A DNA stretch of 5,509 nt, from positions 1 through 5,509 of the forward strand of contig JAMDCN010000084.1 in the NCBI GenBank assembly GCA_023489025.1, written 5' to 3'. Position 1 is the first letter of the stretch. Every line of letters begins with the position of its first letter. The notes below the pieces were generated by a model. The model did not search any database, had not been told where the DNA came from, and saw only the letters and a list, made by a program, of their open reading frames with translations. The translations under genes were made by a program, and so were the position numbers. This document shows, piece after piece, positions 1 through 5,212 of the stretch. The stretch is from Deltaproteobacteria bacterium. GTDB lineage: Bacteria > Desulfobacterota_E > Deferrimicrobia > Deferrimicrobiales > Deferrimicrobiaceae.

Positions 1-142
1 GCCAGGTGTTTTCGAAGACACAATCCTTCGTCATGGCCGCCATCACCGCGTCGACATCGTGCCGGTTGAAGGCCTCGTTGAAGCGATGTACCGCCGCAAT
101 CGTCGATTTCGTCAGTGCATCCGCCCGCGGGTCGCCTGGCAT
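1..142 (-). CDS. NTF2/SnoaL-like protein, N-terminal part, cut by window edge
   Basis: An open frame starting at ATG 142 runs off the left edge, giving 47 residues. The visible part contains AAVHRFNEAFNRHDVDAVMA followed by a segment ending DCVFENTW. This is the amphipathic first helix and following acidic strand seen at the start of SnoaL-like/ketosteroid-isomerase-like proteins of the NTF2 superfamily. Those are small cone-shaped alpha+beta folds that bind hydrophobic ligands or act as isomerases, hydrolases or stress proteins. A purine-rich ribosome binding site (AGGGAAGGGG) lies just before the ATG. The ATG begins 10 bases after the stop of the DUF3617-like gene, so it is probably the last visible member of the same transcript. 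The substrate cannot be inferred, because the pocket residues lie outside the window. The fold call is fairly secure; the function is open. Confidence 0.75.
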   Translation of the reverse strand, partial: MPGDPRADALTKSTIAAVHRFNEAFNRHDVDAVMAAMTKDCVFENTW

Positions 143-152
143 GGCCCCTTCC

Positions 153-620
153 CTACTTTTTACAATCGCCGATGCGTTGCGCGACGAGCAGCTCCTTCGT
201 CGCCTGCCCATCGGCCGACCCGTTGATCTCGACCCTGTATGCGCTGTCGCTCTCCACGGTTATAACGGTCGTCGAGCGGCTGCTTGTCACGGCTCCCGAA
301 GGACCCTGGATCGAGCAGTCCGCGGTGAACGTGTAGGTATTGCCGGACTTCTTGGCGGGAGAGAACCGGCACCCGACTTTTTTGAGCATCGCATTTTGCT
401 TCTTCATGTCTTCCGTCGGGCTGGAGCACTTCGTCATCTCGATCGTCTTCGTGCCGACCGTGCGCTGGAATTTCCACATCCCCTGCCGGAACACCGGCAT
501 CTCGTCGGCATGGGCGGGGCTGCAGACCGCCATGGACCCGAAAACGGCCAGAAAAATCATGACGACCCTCGTCCCGCGGTTCCGGGGCGAACGGTTGCAT
601 GTGCTATTCATCCATTTCAT
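153..620 (-). CDS. secreted DUF3617-like protein
   Basis: The product has 155 residues. Residues 19-38 form a hydrophobic signal segment ending in SPAHA, with likely cleavage before DEMP. The mature part begins with FRQGMWKFQRT, matching the 'G.W' opening of DUF3617 proteins. It carries four cysteines (65, 84, 102, 153) spaced as in that family, the last in a terminal GDCKK, so two disulfides in the periplasm are likely. DUF3617 has no established function. I chose ATG 620, which follows the stop of the zinc-ribbon gene by four bases, with GAGGA 14 bases upstream inside that gene. ATG 611, three codons later, is an equally reasonable start. Longer upstream starts would overlap the preceding gene and bury the signal peptide. 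It sits inside a four-gene run of small envelope-type proteins. Confidence 0.8.
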   Translation of the reverse strand: MKWMNSTCNRSPRNRGTRVVMIFLAVFGSMAVCSPAHADEMPVFRQGMWKFQRTVGTKTIEMTKCSSPTEDMKKQNAMLKKVGCRFSPAKKSGNTYTFTADCSIQGPSGAVTSSRSTTVITVESDSAYRVEINGSADGQATKELLVAQRIGDCKK

Positions 621-624
621 CTGT

Positions 625-918
625 TTATAATGAATCCTCATCGAACTTGATTCCGCAACGAGGGCAATGGCCAAGTGTTTCCTCGGCAAATACGAATTTA
701 AGCCCCAAGATCGCCTTGCACTTGGGACATTTAATTCCAAAGTACACCAATAAAACGCCAACCACGAATACCGTTATGGCGCCAAGCGATAGTGTCTCGT
801 ACAAGGATCGCGGGAAATATTTGTCGAAGAATGCGACGATTGCCATGACGAAAAAGCTTATTCCCACGATCAGCAAGTAAATCTTTTTTCTTCGATTCAG
901 TACCTCTCTCGGTCTCAT
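625..918 (-). CDS. small membrane protein with C-terminal zinc ribbon
   Basis: The product has 97 residues. A basic N-terminus (MRPREVLNRRKK) precedes two hydrophobic segments, about residues 12-31 and 43-62. A soluble tail follows with paired CPKC (64-67) and CPRC (85-88) motifs, a typical zinc-ribbon knuckle pair 17 residues apart. The positive-inside pattern places both ends, including the ribbon, in the cytoplasm. The ATG overlaps the stop of the preceding gene by four bases (ATGA, 918-915), indicating translational coupling. Its base composition is more AT-rich than the flanking secreted-protein genes. I do not recognise a named family. The ribbon could bind protein or nucleic acid, but nothing here shows which. 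Confidence 0.8.
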   Translation of the reverse strand: MRPREVLNRRKKIYLLIVGISFFVMAIVAFFDKYFPRSLYETLSLGAITVFVVGVLLVYFGIKCPKCKAILGLKFVFAEETLGHCPRCGIKFDEDSL

Positions 919-1226
919 CGCACGGTGATACGGAAGACGCGGCGCTGTCCGAAGGTGGTGGCCGCCGAGCAGAGCGTCGTCCCGGGGCCGACGCCCTGGA
1001 ACCCCAACCCGTCCGGCGTGTCGACAGGCACGGCAACCTTCGGATCGTCGCAGATGGGGCTGATCGCCGGACAGACGATCTGCCCGGACTTACAGACCTT
1101 GAAGATTTCTCCGGCCGACAGTTCGACCGGATAAGGCTCGTCGCGCAACCGTTCCGCGTCCTGCGCATGGCTCGCGGATACGGTGAGCAAAAGCAACCCG
1201 ACCACTACGGCAATCGTCGTCCTCAT
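915..1226 (-). CDS. secreted four-cysteine protein of unknown function
   Basis: The product has 103 residues with a classical signal peptide (MRTTIAVVVGLLLLTVSASHA, likely cleaved before QDAE). The mature domain is about 82 residues with cysteines at 45, 52, 59 and 86. The first three are evenly spaced by six residues. It has strand-like segments and ends in RRVFRITVR. The pattern suggests a small disulfide-stabilised periplasmic or extracellular protein; I do not recognise the family. I chose ATG 1226 because GGGGTGAT lies directly upstream and the signal peptide then begins at once. ATG 1250 in the same frame would add eight residues and place the ribosome binding site inside the gene. The stop overlaps the start of the zinc-ribbon membrane gene (ATGA), so the two are co-translated. 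Confidence 0.8.
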   Translation of the reverse strand: MRTTIAVVVGLLLLTVSASHAQDAERLRDEPYPVELSAGEIFKVCKSGQIVCPAISPICDDPKVAVPVDTPDGLGFQGVGPGTTLCSAATTFGQRRVFRITVR

Positions 1227-1292
1227 GCAATCACCCCAAAAAGCATGCAAGCCCGTGACAAGTCAGATGCAAGCCGTTGCCAGACCGCTTCC

Positions 1293-1679
1293 TTATCTCC
1301 TCCGAAGATGAAAATTCTCAAGCACTATGCCAAAACCCGTTGTGATGGTCGGTATCATCACATATGTAAGTCCAATATCTGCAGCATAATCCTTCAAATT
1401 CATCTTCATCGGACCGTACGAAAAGAACGGTAGGTCAATTAAAATACTCATGGCAAACCAAAGTAAACCAATGAAAATGCCCTCTTTTAAGTAATTATCT
1501 TCAATATGTTTGAAATATATTGAAGCACTTATAACAACAATTACCGACAATACAAGTGCCATAATTGACTCAAATAATGCTCGCCATAATTCTCGAACCG
1601 GATAGGAAATTAACCCAATGACAAATGGTACAATCCACACTAAAAACCCCAATAATAAAGCTCTTCTCCTGGATGTCAT
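1293..1679 (-). CDS. four-helix integral membrane protein, conserved hypothetical
   Basis: The product has 128 residues with four hydrophobic segments at about 7-25, 37-56, 66-84 and 101-120, and basic ends (MTSRRR, HLRRR). The stretches EGIFIGLLWFAMSILIDLPF and GPMKMNLKDYAADIGLTY resemble a widespread uncharacterised small membrane family, from memory; I know no assigned function. AGAGGATAGG precedes the ATG, so the start is well supported. The gene begins 22 bases after the R' box of the attC at 1701-1776, the short leader expected of an integron cassette gene. It is clearly the most AT-rich gene in the window, unlike the GC-rich ftsZ end, which fits independent origin. No attC follows its stop codon, so the downstream border of its cassette is not seen. 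Confidence 0.85.
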   Translation of the reverse strand: MTSRRRALLLGFLVWIVPFVIGLISYPVRELWRALFESIMALVLSVIVVISASIYFKHIEDNYLKEGIFIGLLWFAMSILIDLPFFSYGPMKMNLKDYAADIGLTYVMIPTITTGFGIVLENFHLRRR

Positions 1680-1700
1680 CCTATCCTCTATGCCATGTTC

Positions 1701-1776
1701 GGCTAACGCTCCGTTTAAGCTGCGGGTGCCGAGGATTTAACCCAGGCGAGCCGTCAGCTTCAACCTGTGGTTAGCC
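1701..1776 (-). other. integron attC recombination site (site 1, 76 bp)
   Basis: Read on the minus strand, R'' is GGCTAAC (1776-1770) and R' is GTTAGCC (1707-1701), exact complements. L'' is TTGAAGCTG (1763-1755) and L' is CAGCTTAA (1722-1715); these pair fully except for one extra G in L'' at 1761. That unpaired base is the orientation marker of attC sites and shows that the array reads leftwards. The site is as long as the one at 2932-3007 and identical at about 60 of 76 positions without gaps. The stop codon of the gene at 1771-2226 lies inside R''. The boxes depart slightly from the RYYYAAC/GTTRRRY consensus. Confidence 0.85.
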
Positions 1777-2226
1777 ACTGCTGGAAAATGGTTCTCCCTT
1801 AATTCTTGGAACAACTTGAACCCTCAGCATGACTTCTCCATAACCGTAACACTCGACACCAGCATCCAGGCATCTCACGTACCGCATGAAATGAAAATCG
1901 TTCGGCTCTAGTCCTTCACTAAGCCGTTCGTTGATCAGCGCCACGGGGACTGCCAACTGAGAAATCAAATAGACGCACATCTTCTTCGGGCAGAATTTCG
2001 AGATGAAGTTGCCATCCACATCGAGAACAAATTTTTCCCCGACCGCATGGCCCGAATTGCAGTGCTTAACCTGGACGACCTCCGCCTGTATGGAATAGCG
2101 TGATGCCGCCCGGGAAAGCCGATTGACCTGCCTGACTCTGTGGCCCCCCTCATGAAACTTCTCAATCTCAGACTCCGTGTACCCAACTCTTTCTCCGTAT
2201 TTTTTTATTATTTTTTCATCTGCCAT
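1771..2226 (-). CDS. TIGR04076-like protein
   Basis: The product has 151 residues. An N-terminal charged helical region (about 1-45: DEKIIKKYGERVGY) precedes a compact domain. That domain begins AEVVQVKHCNSGHAVGEKF, continues with a conserved CPKKMCVYLI segment, and ends with an RCLDAGVECYGYGEVMLRV strand region. The 'V.v...C..GH.vG..f' opening and later paired cysteines resemble TIGR04076 proteins, whose function is unknown; the match is from memory. Cysteines 56, 79, 84, 119 and 126 with His60 could bind metal, but this is speculation. ATG 2226 was chosen because AAGGGGG lies five bases upstream; an in-frame GTG at 2232 overlaps that site. The TAA stop is embedded in the R'' box of the downstream attC, so gene and recombination site share bases. 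Confidence 0.8.
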   Translation of the reverse strand: MADEKIIKKYGERVGYTESEIEKFHEGGHRVRQVNRLSRAASRYSIQAEVVQVKHCNSGHAVGEKFVLDVDGNFISKFCPKKMCVYLISQLAVPVALINERLSEGLEPNDFHFMRYVRCLDAGVECYGYGEVMLRVQVVPRIKGEPFSSSG

Positions 2227-2326
2227 CTGCACCCCCTTGAAACATGTGGATATCGTTGCGTCTCCGAGGCACCGCCCTAACGGGGCGTCATTTGGGAGCG
2301 CCTATTGGACGGATAGATCATCCTCA

Positions 2327-2743
2327 TCATGTCTCAACCTTTGAGTACGTGAGGACGTGGTGGGCCACCAAACCGGAGGCGGCGCCATGACATTCGGCGG
2401 TACCGTACATACTGCGTTTCCCGGGCTTCAGGACACGAGCCGTGCACAAGATATCTTCCTCTCGCGCGCCGCGCAGAAATGCCGTCTTCATGTCCGACGT
2501 CACCCAACGCTCAGCGGTCCCCCGCAGCGTCATGATCGCCAGCCACATTGCCACGTCTGCGGCCCCCATAAGCATCATGCCGCTGACGAGGCCCCCCGGG
2601 CGCTCGAGAGAATGCATGAACGGAACAAGCACCGTGCATTCGCCTGGAGCACATGCTTTCACGGTGAATCCATATGGCTTGAGAAATGGTGTGGCCGCCA
2701 AGATGCCATTCAACTCTTCAATAGATGCGGCTGGAGTTTTCAT
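2327..2743 (-). CDS. PaaI-type hotdog-fold thioesterase
   Basis: The product has 138 residues, the usual length of a single hotdog domain. The segment LERPGGLVSGMMLMGAADVA (46-65) corresponds to the central helix of PaaI-family acyl-CoA thioesterases. Asp63 falls at the usual catalytic acidic position. 'RPGG' replaces the classic HGG, as in a subgroup I recall with RPGG-x-SGP. Later strands (WVTSDMKTAFLRG, DILCTARVLKPGKRSMYGTA) fit the hotdog sheet. It would hydrolyse a small acyl-CoA or aryl-CoA in the cytoplasm; the substrate is unknown. It is the main gene of cassette 2. GGGAGG lies 15 bases before the ATG, which is rather far. A short upstream frame ends at the start codon (ATGA overlap), so translation may be coupled. 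Confidence 0.85.
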   Translation of the reverse strand: MKTPAASIEELNGILAATPFLKPYGFTVKACAPGECTVLVPFMHSLERPGGLVSGMMLMGAADVAMWLAIMTLRGTAERWVTSDMKTAFLRGAREEDILCTARVLKPGKRSMYGTAECHGAASGLVAHHVLTYSKVET

Positions 2744-2871
2744 AGACCGTCCGGCTCGCCTCCCTTCCCGGGTTGCACCTTTTCAGCCCCCACCCAAATG
2801 TGTTCTTTAAGACGGCGGTTTTCCCGATTCGACGCAATACATAATATCGCGTTTATCGGGGAAGTCTCCAC
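2740..2871 (-). CDS. possible small coupled ORF upstream of the thioesterase gene
   Basis: An open frame of 43 codons begins at GTG 2871 and stops at TGA 2742-2740, overlapping the thioesterase ATG as ATGA. The same frame stays open back to 2910, but no ATG is present in it. The product would begin VETSPINAILCIASNRENRR and end PGKGGEPDGL, a mixed and protein-like composition. No convincing ribosome binding site precedes the GTG. It occupies most of the otherwise unexplained leader of cassette 2. It could be a coupled leader peptide, the remnant of an older cassette gene, or chance. I recognise no homologue. Confidence 0.22.
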   Translation of the reverse strand: METSPINAILCIASNRENRRLKEHIWVGAEKVQPGKGGEPDGL

Positions 2872-2931
2872 GTCTGCATAGCTGAATAATTGCCTGTTAA
2901 GTTCGATTCTTCATCCATAAGCCCTACATGT

Positions 2932-3007
2932 GGCTAACGCTCCGGCTAAGCTGCGGGCGCTCACGTATTACGGCAGGCGAGCCGTCAGCTTCAAACGGTT
3001 GTTGGGC
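2932..3007 (-). other. integron attC recombination site (site 2, 76 bp)
   Basis: On the minus strand, R'' is GCCCAAC (3007-3001), a perfect RYYYAAC, and R' is GTTAGCC (2938-2932). L'' TTGAAGCTG (2994-2986) pairs with L' CAGCTTA (2953-2947), leaving one extra G at 2992. This is the same asymmetric unpaired base as in the site at 1701-1776, so both point leftwards. The outer arms are nearly constant between the two sites; the 14-base centre (2961-2974 in this copy) is the least conserved part, as expected for the variable region of attC. R'' starts three bases after the stop of the NTF2-like gene, typical of cassette architecture. Confidence 0.88.
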
Positions 3008-3462
3008 GGCTTACATCGGATTCGGTGAAAAATGATCCGCAACAGCCCACCAACGGTTGCTTTCCATAACAAACACATACATATCGCGCCCGCCAAAGTC
3101 TATTTTTTGCCCGCCTCTTTCAAATGAGATTTCAAAATAATATGTCACGACGGCTGTATTTCCATAAATTTGAATCTTGGGGTCTATTTCCTCCCAATTA
3201 TGAATCTTTGCCGTCTTCGAAAATTCAGTCCAGTCCGCCACGCATGCCTCACGACCTTCCCGTCGTTTTTTATCGGTTGGCGTTATGGCAACCATATCCG
3301 CATGAAAATAATTCTTCAAATCATCCGGATTTCCTTTTATCCACGTATTATTCAAATCTTTTAATGTCTTCCAAACCTCATTCTTGGCCTTATCCTGAAA
3401 GTCAACCATCGTGATCCGCTCCTTTCTCAAATGGCCAATTGAATTCGTTGATGTCTGCCCAA
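2938..3462 (-). mobile_element. integron gene cassette 1 (525 bp)
   Basis: The cassette opens with TTGGGC (3462-3457) and closes with an attC whose R'' is GCCCAAC (3007-3001), an exact complement, so the two ends belong together. It holds a single gene of 132 codons reading leftwards, a leader of about 50 bases and one attC: a textbook cassette in size and layout. It directly adjoins the GC-rich radical SAM gene, and base composition falls sharply across the border. Its expression probably depends on an outside promoter, since no clear -35/-10 pair is seen in the leader. Confidence 0.82.
3011..3409 (-). CDS. SnoaL/DUF4440-like protein of the NTF2 superfamily
   Basis: The product has 132 residues. 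It begins with an N-terminal helix EVWKTLKDLNNTWIKGNPDD, then LKNYFHADMVAITPTDKKRREG (about 31-52). Strands follow (IQIYGNTAVVTYYFEISFER, GGRDMYVFVMESNRWWAVAD), with a short tail FSPNPM. This is the complete helix-then-curved-sheet pattern of SnoaL-like/DUF4440 proteins, at normal length. Members are ketosteroid-isomerase-like enzymes or ligand-binding proteins of the cytoplasm; no specific reaction can be assigned. ATG 3409 was chosen because AAAGGAG (3425-3419) lies nine bases upstream. An in-frame ATG at 3430 would bury that site. It is the only gene of cassette 1. A second, unrelated-looking NTF2-like gene starts at the left end of the window. Confidence 0.85.
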   Translation of the reverse strand: MVDFQDKAKNEVWKTLKDLNNTWIKGNPDDLKNYFHADMVAITPTDKKRREGREACVADWTEFSKTAKIHNWEEIDPKIQIYGNTAVVTYYFEISFERGGQKIDFGGRDMYVFVMESNRWWAVADHFSPNPM

Positions 3463-3475
3463 CTAAAATTAGGCG
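3457..3475 (-). other. cassette entry point: attI-like or secondary integration site
   Basis: On the minus strand, CGCCTAA (3475-3469) is followed by TTTTA and then GTTGGGC (3463-3457). This is the L-spacer-R layout of a simple integron site, similar to the end of attI1 (GCCCTAA...GTTAGGC, recalled). The TTGGGC part belongs to cassette 1, so only the G and the L-like box belong to the host side. No matching R''/L'' half lies upstream, where the radical SAM gene ends 21 bases away, so it is not a complete attC. It may be a displaced attI, half of a decayed attC, or a chance secondary target of an integrase. Confidence 0.55.
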
Positions 3476-3484
3476 GCAAGGCGG

Positions 3485-5185
3485 TCACCCGCGCAGGATT
3501 GCCTCGTAACGCTTGCGGAGGACGGCTCTCGGAAGCCCGCCTTCGATGACGTCCCAGGGGAAATATTCGTCCCCCCTTTTTTCTCGGTAGACGATCTCGG
3601 AGAGGGGAACGGCGAGGTTTTCTGGAGAGAGTTTGAGCCTCCCCTTGCGGGCGTGACGCAACGCTTGCTCCACACGTCGGTCCGACAAACCGAGGAATCC
3701 TTGTAATATGGCTGTCTGCGGGGCTTCGGGGTCGATGCGCAGATTGGGAATCGACCGCACGACGGCGGCGATCTTCTCCTGGCGCAGCTTGAGTTCGGCC
3801 TCGGATGTCATCGGCGCCCACTGCAGCGGAGTAAAGGGTTTCGGAACGAAGGGAGAGAGCACCACGGTCACAGTTCCCATTCGTCCAATCGCCTTGCATT
3901 CCTCGAGCATCGCCACCCGAAACTTTCTCAGGAAACCGACGGCACCCTCGACCTCCTCGTCGCGCTCCGCGCCTGGGACCCCCACCAGGAAGTAGAGCTT
4001 GAACGAGACGATCCCCGCGCGGGCCAAGGTTGTTCCCGCGGAGAAAAAGACCCGGTCCGGCACCCGCTTGCCGATCCGCGCGCGCAGCCGCTGGCTCCCG
4101 CACTCGGGAGCCAGCGACACCGTGCGGTGCCCGCTGTGCCTCAGGATGTCCGCGATCTCCTCGTCCACCAGGTCCGCCCGGACCGAGGCGGGGGAAACCG
4201 CCCCCCCGCGGGCGAGAACTTCCTTTGAAAACACCCGGAAATGGCTCCAGTCGAGCACCGCGGCGCCGATCAGCCCGATCCTGCGGCGATGGGGCCAGGC
4301 GGCGTCGACGACCGCGCGCACGAAAGGAAGGGGCATTTCGCGGAACTCCGGGCAGGCGTGCGCCGCGGCGCAGAACCCGCACATCTTGGGGCAGCCCCGG
4401 GAAGTCTCTACCAGGGCCATCCTCCCCAGTTCTGCGTCTTCGGCCAGGACGGTGGGGAGCGGAGGATAATCGGAGAGAGATACTGTCTCCCGCGCGACGC
4501 ACCCGGGGAAGCCGGGAAGGTGGATCAAGGCTCGCAGCCTTCCTTCCTTCCCGGGATCCCCGCCGACGGGTTCGATGGTTTCGGGAACATAACCGGCCGG
4601 AACGTACACTCCGGGAATGGCGGCAAGGCTTTTCAGGTATCCCTTGTCCGCGGGATGAGGATCTCCCAGGTCGAGAACCGCCTCTACCGCTCTTTCCCCG
4701 TCGCCCACCACGACGGCATCGGCGAAAACCCCGGCGGGCTCGGGGTTGAGGGATGCGGCGAACCCTCCTGCGAGGACCATCGGCCGGGGGCCGCCGGCTT
4801 CCTCCCGGTCCTTGCGAAACGGCAGGACACCCCCTGCTGCAAGGATCGATGGGATATTCAGCAGGTCGTTCTCATACGACAGGGAAAAGGCGACGATGTC
4901 GAAATCCTTGAGGGGGCCGCCGCTCTCCAGCGTCGATAGGGGAAGCGGCCGGCGGGCTGAGATCCGCTCCTCCGCCGCAGACGGCAAAAAGGCCCGCTCG
5001 CACAGGGCGTCGGGCCTTTCGTTGATGCGCGCGTGGATGGAGAGGAAGCCCAAGTTCGACATCCCCGCCGCGTACCGGTTCGGGTAGACCAGCGCGATCC
5101 GGAGCCGGCCGCCCCACTCCTTCCTCTTGGCGCCGACCTCCCGGGACAGTATGGCGTCGTGGAGTTTTCGGATCTCCCACGCCAT
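3485..5185 (-). CDS. radical SAM protein with N-terminal B12-binding-like domain
   Basis: The product has 566 residues. Residues about 28-175 form a Rossmann-like cobalamin-binding-type domain (LRIALVYPNRYAAGMSNLGF, VLAGGFAASLNPEP, then ADAVVVGDGERAV). Residues about 255-480 form the radical SAM barrel. Its cluster motif is ETSRGCPKMCGFC, with Cys265, Cys269 and Cys272 as CxxxCxxC ligands of the 4Fe-4S cluster that cleaves S-adenosylmethionine. A C-terminal region (about 480-566) contains SPFVPKPFTPLQW-type and terminal helical elements known from this family. Its DxHxxG cobalamin motif appears absent: the aligned loop reads NRYAAGMSNLG. It follows ftsZ by 27 bases and probably shares its transcript. 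The reaction is unknown. The ribosome binding site is weak (GGGGCTAGG), but no better start is in frame upstream. Confidence 0.9.
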   Translation of the reverse strand: MAWEIRKLHDAILSREVGAKRKEWGGRLRIALVYPNRYAAGMSNLGFLSIHARINERPDALCERAFLPSAAEERISARRPLPLSTLESGGPLKDFDIVAFSLSYENDLLNIPSILAAGGVLPFRKDREEAGGPRPMVLAGGFAASLNPEPAGVFADAVVVGDGERAVEAVLDLGDPHPADKGYLKSLAAIPGVYVPAGYVPETIEPVGGDPGKEGRLRALIHLPGFPGCVARETVSLSDYPPLPTVLAEDAELGRMALVETSRGCPKMCGFCAAAHACPEFREMPLPFVRAVVDAAWPHRRRIGLIGAAVLDWSHFRVFSKEVLARGGAVSPASVRADLVDEEIADILRHSGHRTVSLAPECGSQRLRARIGKRVPDRVFFSAGTTLARAGIVSFKLYFLVGVPGAERDEEVEGAVGFLRKFRVAMLEECKAIGRMGTVTVVLSPFVPKPFTPLQWAPMTSEAELKLRQEKIAAVVRSIPNLRIDPEAPQTAILQGFLGLSDRRVEQALRHARKGRLKLSPENLAVPLSEIVYREKRGDEYFPWDVIEGGLPRAVLRKRYEAILRG

Positions 5186-5212
5186 GCCTAGCCCCGGGGG
5201 TCGTACAGCGGA

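Larger units (their letters stand above)
1707..2937 (-). mobile_element. integron gene cassette 2 (two genes, 1231 bp)
   Basis: In an integrated cassette the first bases (TTRRRY) and the R'' box at its end should be complementary, because they form one R''/R' pair when the cassette is circular. Here the cassette opens with TTAGCC (2937-2932) and its attC carries R'' GGCTAAC (1776-1770), an exact match. It holds the hotdog thioesterase gene and a TIGR04076-like gene, both reading leftwards, with a leader of about 190 bases before the first ATG. I see no attC between the two genes. A two-gene cassette is less common than a one-gene cassette; an older fusion of two cassettes is an alternative. 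Confidence 0.75.

Noticed and set aside
6..650. Long plus-strand frame opposite the DUF3617-like and NTF2-like genes
   Set aside because: Arg/His-rich composition with no recognisable domain. The opposite strand has coupled genes with signal peptides, cysteine patterns and ribosome binding sites.
1245..1292. An attC after the four-helix membrane gene
   Set aside because: TGGCAAC is only a weak R'' look-alike, no R' follows, and the repeated ATGCAAGCC is direct rather than inverted.
2273..2287. Rho-independent terminator
   Set aside because: The five-pair GC stem has no T-run after it on either strand.
2270..2322. A third attC between the thioesterase and TIGR04076-like genes
   Set aside because: There is a GC hairpin and a GTTAGGG box, but no complementary R'' and no L''/L' pair with an extra base. 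Kept only as a possible scar.
2357..2881. Plus-strand frames opposite the thioesterase gene
   Set aside because: The minus strand shows a clear hotdog domain; the plus-strand products have no domain logic.
3402..4502. 366-codon minus-strand frame overlapping the radical SAM gene
   Set aside because: It is an out-of-frame shadow of the radical SAM gene with very biased composition, although its end runs into cassette 1.
4030..4939. Long plus-strand frames inside the radical SAM gene
   Set aside because: High-GC antisense shadows, rich in Arg/Pro/Gly. The minus-strand frame carries the CxxxCxxC cluster motif and full domain order.
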